DNA of 64,000 nt from assembly GCF_006874625.1 (NCBI RefSeq), contig NZ_CP030034.1, forward strand, positions 3,224,001-3,288,000, read 5' to 3'. The stretch's first letter is position 1. Every line of letters begins with the position of its first letter. The notes under the pieces are model-generated. The model was not told where the DNA came from, ran no database searches, and saw nothing but the letters and a program-made list of their open reading frames with translations. Source of the DNA: Bdellovibrio sp. NC01. Lineage in GTDB: Bacteria; Bdellovibrionota; Bdellovibrionia; Bdellovibrionales; Bdellovibrionaceae. The position numbers were made by a program, and so were the translations under genes. Below, one piece after another: positions 34,458-43,676 of the stretch.

Positions 34458-37400
34458 ATTTGTTCTGCAAATAGGCGTGAATTTGATTTCCAAGCTTTTG
34501 ATCAAGCGCATTCAGATCTTTGATATCTTGGACTTTGACCACTTCATCGATCGGATAAACGACCGCGAGCTTTACTTCTTTGACTGCGGTTAAATACTTC
34601 ATACGATTCAAAGCCCATGTGTAGGCTTCTAATTGTTTGAACGCCGTTTCTGAATATCTTTGTGAACCGGTTTTGTAGTCGACCATCCACAATGTCTCAT
34701 TAACAATGCCCCACAAGTCGATCTGACCTTGCATCAGTGAGTTCTGATAGGAAAGTGCAAAACCCCATTCTACGAAACCTTTGTTAATGATTTCTAGCAT
34801 TGGGATTTTATCCGTCGTCGCCAAAAACTCTAATGGCTTTTTCAAATCTTCGTCTGCAATATCTTTTAAGCTTTCGTAAGGCGTGTACTTCAAAGCTTCA
34901 AACAATCTGTGAGCGTTCGTTCCTTGTTGGGCGCGTGCTAATCCCGGAGCCAACTGATTTACTGACGCTTGGTATTCGGCACCCGCGACACCTTCAGGCG
35001 TCACAAGTTCCGTTACTGAAATGTACTTACGCTTTTCTTCCGCTTGCGGCGCTTTCCACAGATCACGCAGTTTCTTTTTCTGCAGATCTTCAGCCGTCAT
35101 CTTTTCTGGCTGAGGATTTTCACTGCGAACCACGTAAGAGAAATCTTTTTCTTCGTGCAGACCCTCTTCCAAGTTTAATGGCGATTGAGCGGCCCAGGAT
35201 TTCTTACCGACCTTTTTATCCCACAAAAGCGTCACACCATGTTTTGCACGAGTTAAGGCCACGTACAGAACACGATTGAACTCTTCGGATTCACGTTGGC
35301 GCAATTCTTCAACGATTTGATCGGCAAGAATACTGCCGGCCATCGCTTGGGATTCTTCATCGCGCACTTTCAAAGTCCACTGCCCGGTCTTTTCATGGAA
35401 AGAAATCATCGGCGCAAAACTTGCGCGCGGATCTTTTCCCATACCTGGCAATAGCACTTGATCGAACTGCAAACCTTTTGAAGCATGCACGGTCATGAAG
35501 TTCACACGCTTTGGTTCAATCACCGGGGTTGCGTCTGAATCTTCACCACCTTCATCGGTTGAAAGAGTATCAAGGCTGGTATCTAAGAAATCCAGGAAGT
35601 TAAATCCAGGACGACGTTCTTCAGAACTTAAAAGTGAAACCACTTTCCACAAGTTCGCTTCACGTCGGCCGGTTGAATCGATTCTTGCCGAATAATCGAA
35701 CAAACCCAATTCAACGAGGGCCTTCTTTAAAGTCCACGACAAACCTTTTTCTTCACTCCAAGCGTGCAACTGCTTTAGTACATGCAAGGGATGAGATTCC
35801 GGCTTTTCTGCAAGAGTCTTTAAAGCCTCTTTCCAGAAGGAGTGTTTGAAGCTGTGACAATAAGTCAGTAATTCCGTATCGCTAATATGCACCCATGGCG
35901 AACGTAACAACGCCACAAAGTTTGCGTTGTCGTGCGGGTTTACTAAGAATTTTAAAATCGCCAAACAATCCAGAACTTCACGGCGCTCGTAAAAACCACT
36001 GCCGCTATGAAGTTGTAAAGGCACACCGTATTCTTGTGCAACTTTAGCGATATCTTCTAAAGTTCTGTGTGTGCGACTTAGAACGCAGATTTGTTCAGGG
36101 CTGACGCCGTCTTTCAGTAATTCTTGAATACGCGAAACCGTCGCAAGAATTTCCGCAGACGTTTCATCTTCATCACCCGTTTCGCTTAAGATCACTTGCA
36201 CTACCGGATCGGCAGGACCTTTACGTTCCTTCGCTGGATCTGGAGTCATGGCCGCGAATTGTGAACTTAATTTAGTGAAGTAATGATTAAAGAACTCCAA
36301 AACTTCCGGCGATGAACGATAATTCACAAGTTTCACTTGGACATCGCCATCTTGGGCTTGGATTTCATTTACTTTCTCTTGGAAAACTTCAGAACGCGCA
36401 CCACGGAATAGATAAATACTTTGTTGCGGGTCACCCACCACAAAGGCAGGGCGATCGCCGACCAAATTGCGCAGAAGTTCCACTTGAATCGGAGATGTAT
36501 CTTGATACTCATCGACCATCCAGAAGTCCCACTCATGTGAGAACTTCTGGGCCGAATCCGGAGAGTCTTTAATAATTTTGTACGAAAGTGTTTCCAGGTC
36601 GGCCATCGACAAGAAACCGCTTTCAAGTTTCAACACTAAGAAATCGTCGCAGAATTTGCCCGCAAGCTCTTCAAAGAGTTCACAGTTTCTTTGATGCTTC
36701 TTCCAGAATTGGGGACGATAGCGCGGTTCTTCAAGAAGCTTATCGATACGGCCGCGCAGTTCTTCCAATTCTTCATTCAGACTTAAACTAAATGGCGGCG
36801 TCGCTTTTCTAAATTGCGGCTTCGTCGTAAATTCCCAGAATGAAAGCAAACGCTCAAAGAAGGTCTCGACATTAGTTTCATTCACCGACCAATCAAAGTT
36901 ACGCAGGCTTGACGCATAATCGCGCCATTTATCATTCGATGCTTCCTGTTCGATCTCCAAACATACGCGCTTAATACGGCTGCCGATATCTTGGATGATC
37001 TTCAAAGTTTCTTTGCCTAAATCCGCTTCAGGAATAAACGTCGCATGCGGAAAAATAATCTTTTCCGAGAAGTATTGCAGTAAAGCGCTTTCCAAAGTTT
37101 GGAATTCGTATTCTTCCAAAAGATCCTGCAAGTGCGGGATTTCCAAAATGTACTTACGCATGATTTTACGCGCGTGCCTGCGCACTTCGACATCACTTAA
37201 GATCGAATAATCTGGAGTCAAACCTATCGAAGCACCATAACGTGACAAAAACAGACTTAACACCCCATGGATTGTTGAGATCTGAACTTGCGAACGCGAG
37301 CTTACGAATTGAAAAAGATCGTCGCGCTTTTCTTCCAACGCCTTTTTAAGCAAACGTTCTTTAAGTTCTTGAGTCGCTTTACGCGTAAATGTTGTGACAA

Positions 37401-37539
37401 CGATGCGCGGGAACTTGCCGTGCTTCGTTTTAAAGTCATCCGCGAACTGCAAAAATGTTTTTGTCAGCGTCGTTGTTTTACCTGCACCTGCGCCCGCGCG
37501 CAGAATGGTATTTTTTAATTCAGATGTGGCGCTCGACAT
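34456..37539 (-). CDS. addA: AddA-type helicase-nuclease
   Basis: A 1027-residue UvrD-like SF1 helicase fused to a C-terminal PD-(D/E)XK nuclease. Motif I is AGAGAGKTT near residue 14-22, motif II VDEYQDTSP, motif III VGDPQQSIYLFRGA and motif VI YVALTRAKHGVTLL. The nuclease core near residue 955 is GQIDLWG...MVDYKTGS. ATG 37539 is used because GGAGAAGG lies 6 bases upstream; a GTG at 37551 contains that site. With AddB it processes double-strand DNA ends for RecA loading. It overlaps addB by 25 bases. Confidence 0.9.
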   Translation of the reverse strand: MSSATSELKNTILRAGAGAGKTTTLTKTFLQFADDFKTKHGKFPRIVVTTFTRKATQELKERLLKKALEEKRDDLFQFVSSRSQVQISTIHGVLSLFLSRYGASIGLTPDYSILSDVEVRRHARKIMRKYILEIPHLQDLLEEYEFQTLESALLQYFSEKIIFPHATFIPEADLGKETLKIIQDIGSRIKRVCLEIEQEASNDKWRDYASSLRNFDWSVNETNVETFFERLLSFWEFTTKPQFRKATPPFSLSLNEELEELRGRIDKLLEEPRYRPQFWKKHQRNCELFEELAGKFCDDFLVLKLESGFLSMADLETLSYKIIKDSPDSAQKFSHEWDFWMVDEYQDTSPIQVELLRNLVGDRPAFVVGDPQQSIYLFRGARSEVFQEKVNEIQAQDGDVQVKLVNYRSSPEVLEFFNHYFTKLSSQFAAMTPDPAKERKGPADPVVQVILSETGDEDETSAEILATVSRIQELLKDGVSPEQICVLSRTHRTLEDIAKVAQEYGVPLQLHSGSGFYERREVLDCLAILKFLVNPHDNANFVALLRSPWVHISDTELLTYCHSFKHSFWKEALKTLAEKPESHPLHVLKQLHAWSEEKGLSWTLKKALVELGLFDYSARIDSTGRREANLWKVVSLLSSEERRPGFNFLDFLDTSLDTLSTDEGGEDSDATPVIEPKRVNFMTVHASKGLQFDQVLLPGMGKDPRASFAPMISFHEKTGQWTLKVRDEESQAMAGSILADQIVEELRQRESEEFNRVLYVALTRAKHGVTLLWDKKVGKKSWAAQSPLNLEEGLHEEKDFSYVVRSENPQPEKMTAEDLQKKKLRDLWKAPQAEEKRKYISVTELVTPEGVAGAEYQASVNQLAPGLARAQQGTNAHRLFEALKYTPYESLKDIADEDLKKPLEFLATTDKIPMLEIINKGFVEWGFALSYQNSLMQGQIDLWGIVNETLWMVDYKTGSQRYSETAFKQLEAYTWALNRMKYLTAVKEVKLAVVYPIDEVVKVQDIKDLNALDQKLGNQIHAYLQNK

Positions 37540-40241
37540 TGCCTTCTCCACTCGCAGGTATTGCAGGTTTGGTCATCAGCTGGAACCGGACTGACTTCAC
37601 CTTGACGGATGCGATCTAGGGTCATCATCAAAACTTTTGAAAACTCTGTCAGGTACAATTCTTTGGCTTCAAAGGTTGCATTTTTATCTTTGCGTTTTGA
37701 AGCCGGATACAGATGTCCTGCCAAATCTTCAATTTTAAAACCCTTACGATCAAATGTACGGAAGATATAATAGAACAAACCAATCACTTCGCCTTTAACG
37801 TCTTCCATCAGGGCCTTTTCTAAAACCCACATATAGAAAAGTAATTGCAGTTGATTGTTTTTAAGCCAAGAAGAATGTGACGTGATACCACCCGCTGACG
37901 ATTTATAATCCAGAACAATAAGATGTTTCTGATCGTTGCCATCAATACGGTCGATCTGTCCCGAGATTCTAAAGCCCCCCGCAATGGGTTCACGGCTTAG
38001 CTCTTCGGTTTTGGGATCAAGATAAAACTCAAAACGTTTTTCACGCGCTAACGTTTTAGTCTTCTTGAACTCTTCACGCCATTTCTTTTCAAAATCTAAG
38101 AAACGTGTGCCCAATTGAATGTGCTTTTTCTTAAGCGGCTGCCACAGGCGTTCATCAGCAAAGATTAATTCTTTTTCTTTGCGTGCTGATTCTAATAATT
38201 CATCAAGCTCGCTGACGGTCCAATCAAAACGCATCGGTTCGATCGTCAGACGCTCAAACAAGGCATGGGCTAATTGCCCGCGAGTACGATGATCAACATC
38301 TAAATCGATATCAGGAAGATCTTTTAATTTGAAATATCGTTGTGCCGCAAAGATAAACGGACACTCCAGGAAGCTTTCGATCGCTGACGCTGAAATACGC
38401 GGTAAATCCTTAAGCACAATTGCTGGCGTGGGTTGATGACCTAAATCCATATCAATACGCGCTTCAACTTCAGAACGACGTGCATCCAACCACTGACGGC
38501 CCGACGCAAGTTCTGAATATTGTAATTCATCCCAACGAGTTTCTTTCGGCAAAGTCAGATGTTCATGGTCTTCACCACTTAAACTCATCCAGAAAGTGGA
38601 AGGCGAACACAAAGAACCACTTAAGTCCGTCGCGCCAAAGCAATAGATATCGTATTTAGAGTTCGCTTCAGCCAACAGGCGCAATTCAAATTCCAGATCG
38701 CTTTGATCCGGATTATCCAGATAAAAACCGATGTCTTTCGCTAACTCAAAATAATCTTGGCCAGAAAGTTGAGTTTTGTTTTTCACTTTCAATGCTTCGT
38801 CTGTCATGCCCAGGAAAATTCGATACAACGCTTTTTCACTGTGCGCAGACATAAGCTTTGTCACAAGAATTCCAGAGGGCTCCCCTTTTTCTAAAGAGAA
38901 TTCTTTTGCCGCAACAATGCTTTCAAGATAGCTCAGCCATTCTTTCCAAATCAGCTTGGTGTTGGCTGTTGCATTTTGCAGAAGTTCGCGCAAAACCAAT
39001 TGCACGATTTCTGTTTCATTGGAATTCCAATAGCTCAGAGCTTTTAAAACGAACTCATCACGAGTCACAAGACCTGTGACATCCAACTGATCGCTAAAGA
39101 TCTTATGCACAATTTCGTTACGAGCTAAGTCTTCATTCACATAAAGACTTTTAAACAAGGCTTTAAATTCTTCGTAACGTACTTGTTGCGATTCGTGTTT
39201 ATCAAAGAATGAAATTTCCAGATCCGAAGAAGACAAGCGACCACTTTTTGAACGTAAGGTCGCAAGCCATCTTGTCACAGACGGCAAACTTTGCGCTTTG
39301 TGAGTGATATCTTTTTGATAAGGAATACCCTCTTCAGCCAAGAATGATTGCAGAACCGGCCAGTATGTTTCGATATCAGGAGCCACAATCGCAATAGATA
39401 AGGCTTCAATGCCAGAACTTAACCATTCACGGGCTTGACCGACAGAGTTCTTAATCTCTGCAAGCATTCCAGAAAAACGCAAAACGTCCGTTTTCTTTTC
39501 TGTTTTAGCGACAGGTTGTAACTTTCCAACACTTGCCGCTTGTCCACGCAGATCTTCGTAAGGACGAAGCAAGAAGTGGAAGTCTTTACGCCATTCCGGA
39601 GAAGGCTCTAACACAATCACATCAATCGAACGTGAAATCACGCGCAAGATTTCGGCTTCAACGCGTGAGATCTCTCCACTTAGGTCAACGATCAGGGGAA
39701 TATTCCAAACTCTTTCAAGTTCGTTGAAGTTTTGTAAGTACGAAGTGATCCAATCCGAAGTGATGACATTGTATTCTTCAATCAACTTGATCGCACAGAA
39801 ACGCGCGCGCAAATACCAATCGCGCCAACGATTCTTTGCTTCTTCGTGAGTTTCAAACCACTCATCCAAACGCTTACTGCCATCGGGATGGAAAATGATG
39901 GCCGCCAATTGATCAATGTAGGAAAAAACAGTGTCTTCAGCAGAAGAGTTCACACCCAGCACATCCGCATTGTCATCCATGATCGTGCGTAATAACGAAC
40001 GCGCGAACGGATCACTGACCAGTCGCAAGCGGGGCTCAAGACGTTTCAACAACATCTTCCATAAGTCACTGGCACGTAGAACTGACTCGTCGATGTATTG
40101 ACCATCGCGAGCAAGAATTTTTTGCTGAAGTTCGAACTTCGTGCGCAAGTCAGAAACAAGCCATGATTGTTCACGCGGATTATATTTCGCGAACAGCTCG
40201 TTGACTTGCGAGCGATTTTCTATGGAAAGGATATGCAGCAT
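37515..40241 (-). CDS. addB: AddB-type helicase-nuclease subunit with Fe-S cluster motif
   Basis: A 908-residue protein. The N-terminal two thirds look like an inactivated helicase core without a Walker A. A C-terminal PD-(D/E)XK nuclease has QIDRIDG...IVLDYKSS. FLECPF upstream of the nuclease and CNTCEWRRQC (C-x2-C-x5-C) near the C-terminus form the four-cysteine iron-sulfur signature of AddB and Cas4 nucleases. It is shorter than B. subtilis AddB (about 1160 residues). It starts 8 bases after the FadL-like barrel gene, so recombination genes and envelope genes share a transcript. The ribosome-binding site is weak. Confidence 0.85.
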   Translation of the reverse strand: MLHILSIENRSQVNELFAKYNPREQSWLVSDLRTKFELQQKILARDGQYIDESVLRASDLWKMLLKRLEPRLRLVSDPFARSLLRTIMDDNADVLGVNSSAEDTVFSYIDQLAAIIFHPDGSKRLDEWFETHEEAKNRWRDWYLRARFCAIKLIEEYNVITSDWITSYLQNFNELERVWNIPLIVDLSGEISRVEAEILRVISRSIDVIVLEPSPEWRKDFHFLLRPYEDLRGQAASVGKLQPVAKTEKKTDVLRFSGMLAEIKNSVGQAREWLSSGIEALSIAIVAPDIETYWPVLQSFLAEEGIPYQKDITHKAQSLPSVTRWLATLRSKSGRLSSSDLEISFFDKHESQQVRYEEFKALFKSLYVNEDLARNEIVHKIFSDQLDVTGLVTRDEFVLKALSYWNSNETEIVQLVLRELLQNATANTKLIWKEWLSYLESIVAAKEFSLEKGEPSGILVTKLMSAHSEKALYRIFLGMTDEALKVKNKTQLSGQDYFELAKDIGFYLDNPDQSDLEFELRLLAEANSKYDIYCFGATDLSGSLCSPSTFWMSLSGEDHEHLTLPKETRWDELQYSELASGRQWLDARRSEVEARIDMDLGHQPTPAIVLKDLPRISASAIESFLECPFIFAAQRYFKLKDLPDIDLDVDHRTRGQLAHALFERLTIEPMRFDWTVSELDELLESARKEKELIFADERLWQPLKKKHIQLGTRFLDFEKKWREEFKKTKTLAREKRFEFYLDPKTEELSREPIAGGFRISGQIDRIDGNDQKHLIVLDYKSSAGGITSHSSWLKNNQLQLLFYMWVLEKALMEDVKGEVIGLFYYIFRTFDRKGFKIEDLAGHLYPASKRKDKNATFEAKELYLTEFSKVLMMTLDRIRQGEVSPVPADDQTCNTCEWRRQCRAPHLN

Positions 40242-40248
40242 CTACGAA

Positions 40249-41367
40249 TTACCGACGTTGTTTTAGTTTTCTTCTCTTACCGTCATTATCCGTGAATTTG
40301 AAGGCTGCATCAAAACTTAAATCAATACTTAGGCTCACCGCATAGCGATTCTCTGCTGTTTGTCCCGGATAAACGCCAAGTTCTTCGGTATAGCTAACAG
40401 CATCAAGATGAAATATGAGAAAATTCACGCCTACACCATAACTGAGGTAGCCTTGGCTTATACCGGCACGAACGTCAATAAGTGGTAAAGAAAGCTCTGT
40501 ACCCAAGTGAATTTTCTTACCCAACTGCACGTCTGAGTCCGTTAAATGGCGCGCCTCAATCCCCGCCGTCCAATCGATGCCAGGCAAATCAAAACCCAAA
40601 CCAAAACCGGCGCTTAAATTTTGCGGAATCATCGGCGGAGCATCTGTCCCCGACGTTTTTGTGAACGCAGTACCACCTGCATCCTGCCACACCAGCGCGA
40701 ATGTTGGACTGAATGGAGTTGGCAGAGTCGCCTCTAACGCCAAGTCGATTCCGTAACCGACACCTTTATTATCAAAGTTTTTACCGATCTCGTCGAAACT
40801 TGTGCCGTTCGCAATTGTGCTAAGTCCCAGATCTTTTTCTTCACCACCCCAGCGAGTGATGCGTTTTAAGTTCATACCAACAGAGAAATTTTCTGTGATC
40901 GGAACAGCGCCGCCCAACACAAAGGCAGAGTCATTCAAGAAATAAGTTTTAAATTGTGGATAAGCGGGATTATGAAGTTCCAAGGACACGTCGTAGTTGG
41001 TGTAATAACCGACACCAAAATAAGGCATCGTAAAACCAGCCTTACCCATGCCTTGCGCATACAAGCGTTTACCAAAAAGACTGTCGTAGGATGTCGGATC
41101 GTTAGGATCAAAATCTTTATAAGTATCGATATCGGAAATCGCGTCGCTGTTAATACCTAAAGCCACGTCGGCCAATAAAAAGTTAAAACCTTTTTGTTTC
41201 GCCAAAGCCGCTGGATTGTAAAACAAAGCATCAACATCATTCACGACGGGAATATACATCCCACCCATACCCAATGAACGAATCGAGCGAGCTGTTTCGT
41301 ACAACTGCTGACCCATCGCTGCCTGGGCTGTGAATAATAAAATGAAAGTTAAAAATCCCTTTAACAC
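40249..41367 (-). CDS. FadL/PorV-like outer-membrane barrel protein B
   Basis: A 372-residue protein with a signal peptide (residues 1-19, cleavage near AAMGQQ), starting at GTG with GGAT upstream. SIRSLGMGGMYIPVVNDVDA followed by LFYNPAALA is the FadL/PorV N-terminal hatch signature. Aromatic amphipathic strands fill the rest. The C-terminus ends in a basic tail (GKRRKLKQRR) rather than a terminal Phe, unlike its two paralogues at 42.4 and 44.5 kb. These barrels carry fatty acids or other hydrophobic compounds, or serve secretion systems; the substrate here is unknown. It follows the lipoprotein gene by 9 bases. Confidence 0.8.
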   Translation of the reverse strand: MLKGFLTFILLFTAQAAMGQQLYETARSIRSLGMGGMYIPVVNDVDALFYNPAALAKQKGFNFLLADVALGINSDAISDIDTYKDFDPNDPTSYDSLFGKRLYAQGMGKAGFTMPYFGVGYYTNYDVSLELHNPAYPQFKTYFLNDSAFVLGGAVPITENFSVGMNLKRITRWGGEEKDLGLSTIANGTSFDEIGKNFDNKGVGYGIDLALEATLPTPFSPTFALVWQDAGGTAFTKTSGTDAPPMIPQNLSAGFGLGFDLPGIDWTAGIEARHLTDSDVQLGKKIHLGTELSLPLIDVRAGISQGYLSYGVGVNFLIFHLDAVSYTEELGVYPGQTAENRYAVSLSIDLSFDAAFKFTDNDGKRRKLKQRR

Positions 41368-41376
41368 TCAATCATC

Positions 41377-42345
41377 CTAAAACTTATGAAATGGACAACA
41401 CACACCCGCATACCACGCCGGTGGTGCCGGAGTCGCACCCGGAGGTGCCGCCGGTAAACTTGTCGATGTGCTACAAGAACCAAATCCTTGCGCGCTTGTA
41501 TCTAGTAAAATTCTAAAACCATAAACCACCTGTGCCGTGATTGCGGTTGGGTCCGTCGAAGTACACGTAATGCCCAAACCCGTACATGCGGTATTGATCG
41601 TATCAACTGCGGTGATTAAGTTATTACTTCCACCGATCACATCACCCAAAGCGGTTAAGTTTTCAGTGATCAATCCCAAACCTGCCGCGATTTTTTTAAT
41701 TTCCGCATCCGTTAAAAAGTGCGCGGGCTGAGCCGGTGAAGGCAGCCACGAATCCAGTGGCGCATCTGCTGCGGTCCACGGATTCTGTGCGACACCGGCA
41801 ACCCAATCGTCACAAACATTTGTGCCAGCGTCTGCGGAGCCATCACCATTCACGTCAATTTTTGAAGCCAACGTTGTTGCTACGCGCGCCAAACCTAACA
41901 CGGATATAAAAAGATTTTCATCAGCCGTTCGGACTCCAACAGCACCGATCGATTGCATCAGTGTGATTGCTTGATCACAAGCTGACGGCGTGACGCTGAC
42001 TCCGGAAAAAATCTGCATAATGAACGGAAAGATGTTGGAAGCAGAGCCTGAAGCGTTTTTCAAACTGTTTACCAAAGTAGAAAATTTGATTCCGCATTTT
42101 CCGGCATAAGCACCCGCACGAGTATTAATAACATCGCGACGTGCTTTAAATGTTGATGACAATTGATTTTCTAAAATATCAATCGCGCCATCCCAATCTA
42201 AATTGTCGATGTCTTTTTGGGCGTCAATGTACAACGCCTCGTCGGAATCTTTCGAAGAGAAATCTTCAAAAACATTCGGCTTGTCACATGAGGCTGTTAA
42301 CCCCAGACACACCATCAGAATAAGAATGTTTTTAAAGCGCTTCAT
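41377..42345 (-). CDS. Lipoprotein paired with FadL-like barrels
   Basis: A 322-residue lipoprotein with lipobox LTASC near residues 16-20. A helical part follows (DNLDWDGAIDILENQL, NTRAGAYAGKCG, FSTLVNSLKNA, LFISVLGLARVATTLASKID). The C-terminal region is proline-rich and ends in CCPFHKF. The helical part looks paralogous to the divergent lipoprotein at 43677-44429: both have a Cys-Gly/Ser-Ala block followed by MAL/LFI-x-LARVATTL-type helices. The ribosome-binding site AGGGG lies directly beside a tandem hairpin (42352-42409). It is between two barrel genes. Confidence 0.72.
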   Translation of the reverse strand: MKRFKNILILMVCLGLTASCDKPNVFEDFSSKDSDEALYIDAQKDIDNLDWDGAIDILENQLSSTFKARRDVINTRAGAYAGKCGIKFSTLVNSLKNASGSASNIFPFIMQIFSGVSVTPSACDQAITLMQSIGAVGVRTADENLFISVLGLARVATTLASKIDVNGDGSADAGTNVCDDWVAGVAQNPWTAADAPLDSWLPSPAQPAHFLTDAEIKKIAAGLGLITENLTALGDVIGGSNNLITAVDTINTACTGLGITCTSTDPTAITAQVVYGFRILLDTSAQGFGSCSTSTSLPAAPPGATPAPPAWYAGVCCPFHKF

Positions 42346-42351
42346 ATTTAC

Positions 42352-42409
42352 CCCTACTTCGACATCGTCGAAGTGCTAAACCCTACTCCGACAACGTCGG
42401 AGTGCTAAC
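42352..42409. repeat. Tandem 29-bp hairpin repeat with compensatory change
   Basis: Two copies of a 29-base unit (42352-42380 and 42381-42409) share 25 of 29 bases. Each folds into a perfect 8-bp stem with a 3-base loop: ACTTCGAC-ATC-GTCGAAGT and ACTCCGAC-AAC-GTCGGAGT. The stem difference is a paired T:A to C:G swap. It lies between barrel A and the lipoprotein and overlaps the lipoprotein's ribosome-binding site. Confidence 0.8.
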
Positions 42410-42413
42410 CAGC

Positions 42414-43493
42414 CTAGAATCTAAATGCGAACTTGAAAACGTAACGTCTGTCTTCTTTAGTTGCGTCTTTGGTGCCGACTTCTTCGCCGTAGCTTGCGAG
42501 CTGATATTGGAAGTGCTCTGAGGCAAGTTCTAAACCTGCTGTCCAATAACGTTGATTATAACCTGCACGCATAAAGAACACATCGCCGAAGTTGAACTCC
42601 ATCCCAGCATGAAGCAGTTTCATTTTGTCATCTTCTGTGGACAATAAGTCACGGTATTCAATAGTCCATGATGATCTCACGTAGTTAGTGTGGATCGGGA
42701 AAATTGCAACAGCGACATCTAAGCTTTGATCGACTGTATCGGGATGATTAGCTGTCGACATTCTCAAACCTGAACCCAAATTATATGAGGTCGTACCGAC
42801 GTCATGAAGAACGGCTGAGACAGTTGGTAATAACACCCACGGCGCAGATAAAATCACACCCACATCGGTTGATAGACCTAAACCAGATTTTGCGATGTCA
42901 CTATATGAAGTCGAACTTGCGGTACTGACTTTGTCGTCATTCACTTCTTGTCTGTCGACCAATTTCGTATTCGCACCGATTTTCAAACGACCGTCAAAGA
43001 AACGGAAATTGAAACCAAGAACTAACGCCAAGTCACTGCGATAGAACGTATCAATCGTTGTACCGTCTTCAGCCATTTGCGCATCCAACATCGAATTACC
43101 GTAAAGACCAATACCGAAATTACGACCGACAAATGATGGAAACACTTGCGCCTTCGCGTGATAGTAAGAGCCGCGATTTTTATCCAACGCGCCTTTAACG
43201 TCATCAAGACTGAAGGGATTTGAGAATGAAGAATCCGAATACATACCTGGAAGATTTGTATTGGCTTCGACCTCTGGGTCAATAATAGTTCCATAGAAAT
43301 CACGCAGCTTTCCTAAAGCTGCAGGATTCACCAACAATGCTGTTTCATCATTCACAACGGCTGCACACGCACCACCCATCCCTAGGCAGCGAACTCCATT
43401 ATAGAAGTCATGCAATTCACGCGCGTTCACATCAGCTACAAAAGCCAACATCAGTGCGATTTGAATGAGAGCGATCCACAAAATCCTTTTCAT
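42414..43493 (-). CDS. FadL/PorV-like outer-membrane barrel protein A
   Basis: A 359-residue protein. ATG 43493 has GGAG 7 bases upstream; a TTG at 43499 is less likely. A signal peptide (about residues 1-23) precedes GVRCLGMGGACAAVVNDETA and LLVNPAALGKL, the FadL/PorV hatch signature. It ends in the strand YVFKFAFRF with a terminal Phe. It is first in the operon barrel A-lipoprotein-barrel B-addB-addA and has a FliA-like -10 (ACCGATAA) directly upstream. Function unknown; lipid or hydrophobic solute uptake is a family-based guess. Confidence 0.8.
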   Translation of the reverse strand: MKRILWIALIQIALMLAFVADVNARELHDFYNGVRCLGMGGACAAVVNDETALLVNPAALGKLRDFYGTIIDPEVEANTNLPGMYSDSSFSNPFSLDDVKGALDKNRGSYYHAKAQVFPSFVGRNFGIGLYGNSMLDAQMAEDGTTIDTFYRSDLALVLGFNFRFFDGRLKIGANTKLVDRQEVNDDKVSTASSTSYSDIAKSGLGLSTDVGVILSAPWVLLPTVSAVLHDVGTTSYNLGSGLRMSTANHPDTVDQSLDVAVAIFPIHTNYVRSSWTIEYRDLLSTEDDKMKLLHAGMEFNFGDVFFMRAGYNQRYWTAGLELASEHFQYQLASYGEEVGTKDATKEDRRYVFKFAFRF

Positions 43494-43511
43494 AGCCAAT
43501 CTCCATCTTCT

Positions 43512-43538
43512 TTATCGGTATTTATAGGCTCACATTGA
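43512..43538 (-). promoter_or_regulatory. FliA-like promoter for the barrel-addBA operon
   Basis: On the minus strand ACCGATAA (43519-43512) matches the FliA -10 GCCGATAA in 7 of 8 bases, with TCAA (43538-43535) at the TAAA position 15 bases away. A palindrome TGAGACGTCTCA (43536-43547) overlaps the -35. Confidence 0.4.
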
Positions 43539-43547
43539 GACGTCTCA
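43536..43547. promoter_or_regulatory. Palindrome TGAGACGTCTCA
   Basis: A perfect 12-base palindrome in the divergent intergenic region between barrel A and the paralogous lipoprotein. It is placed like an operator. GAGAC-T-GTCTC recurs upstream of the lipoprotein at 52230 (52174-52184). Confidence 0.4.
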
Positions 43548-43607
43548 TAAAAATACGGTCGATAGTCGAGGCCAGGATTCGTTAGGCGCAAACAGTAAGA
43601 TCTGAGT

Positions 43608-43634
43608 TAAGACAGAAGCTTTGGACGCCGATAA
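43608..43634 (+). promoter_or_regulatory. FliA-like (sigma-28) promoter of a lipoprotein gene
   Basis: An exact FliA -10 GCCGATAA (43627-43634) is preceded, 15 bases away, by TAAG (43608-43611; consensus TAAA). The +1 would be near 43641, about 36 bases before the ATG at 43677. Confidence 0.5.
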
Positions 43635-43676
43635 GTTAGGGGTTATCCGTCGCAAATTCAAAGGGAGTTGGACAAC

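Noticed and set aside
42352-42409. CRISPR-like direct repeat
   Set aside because: Only two units, directly abutting without spacers, each a hairpin; no cas genes nearby.
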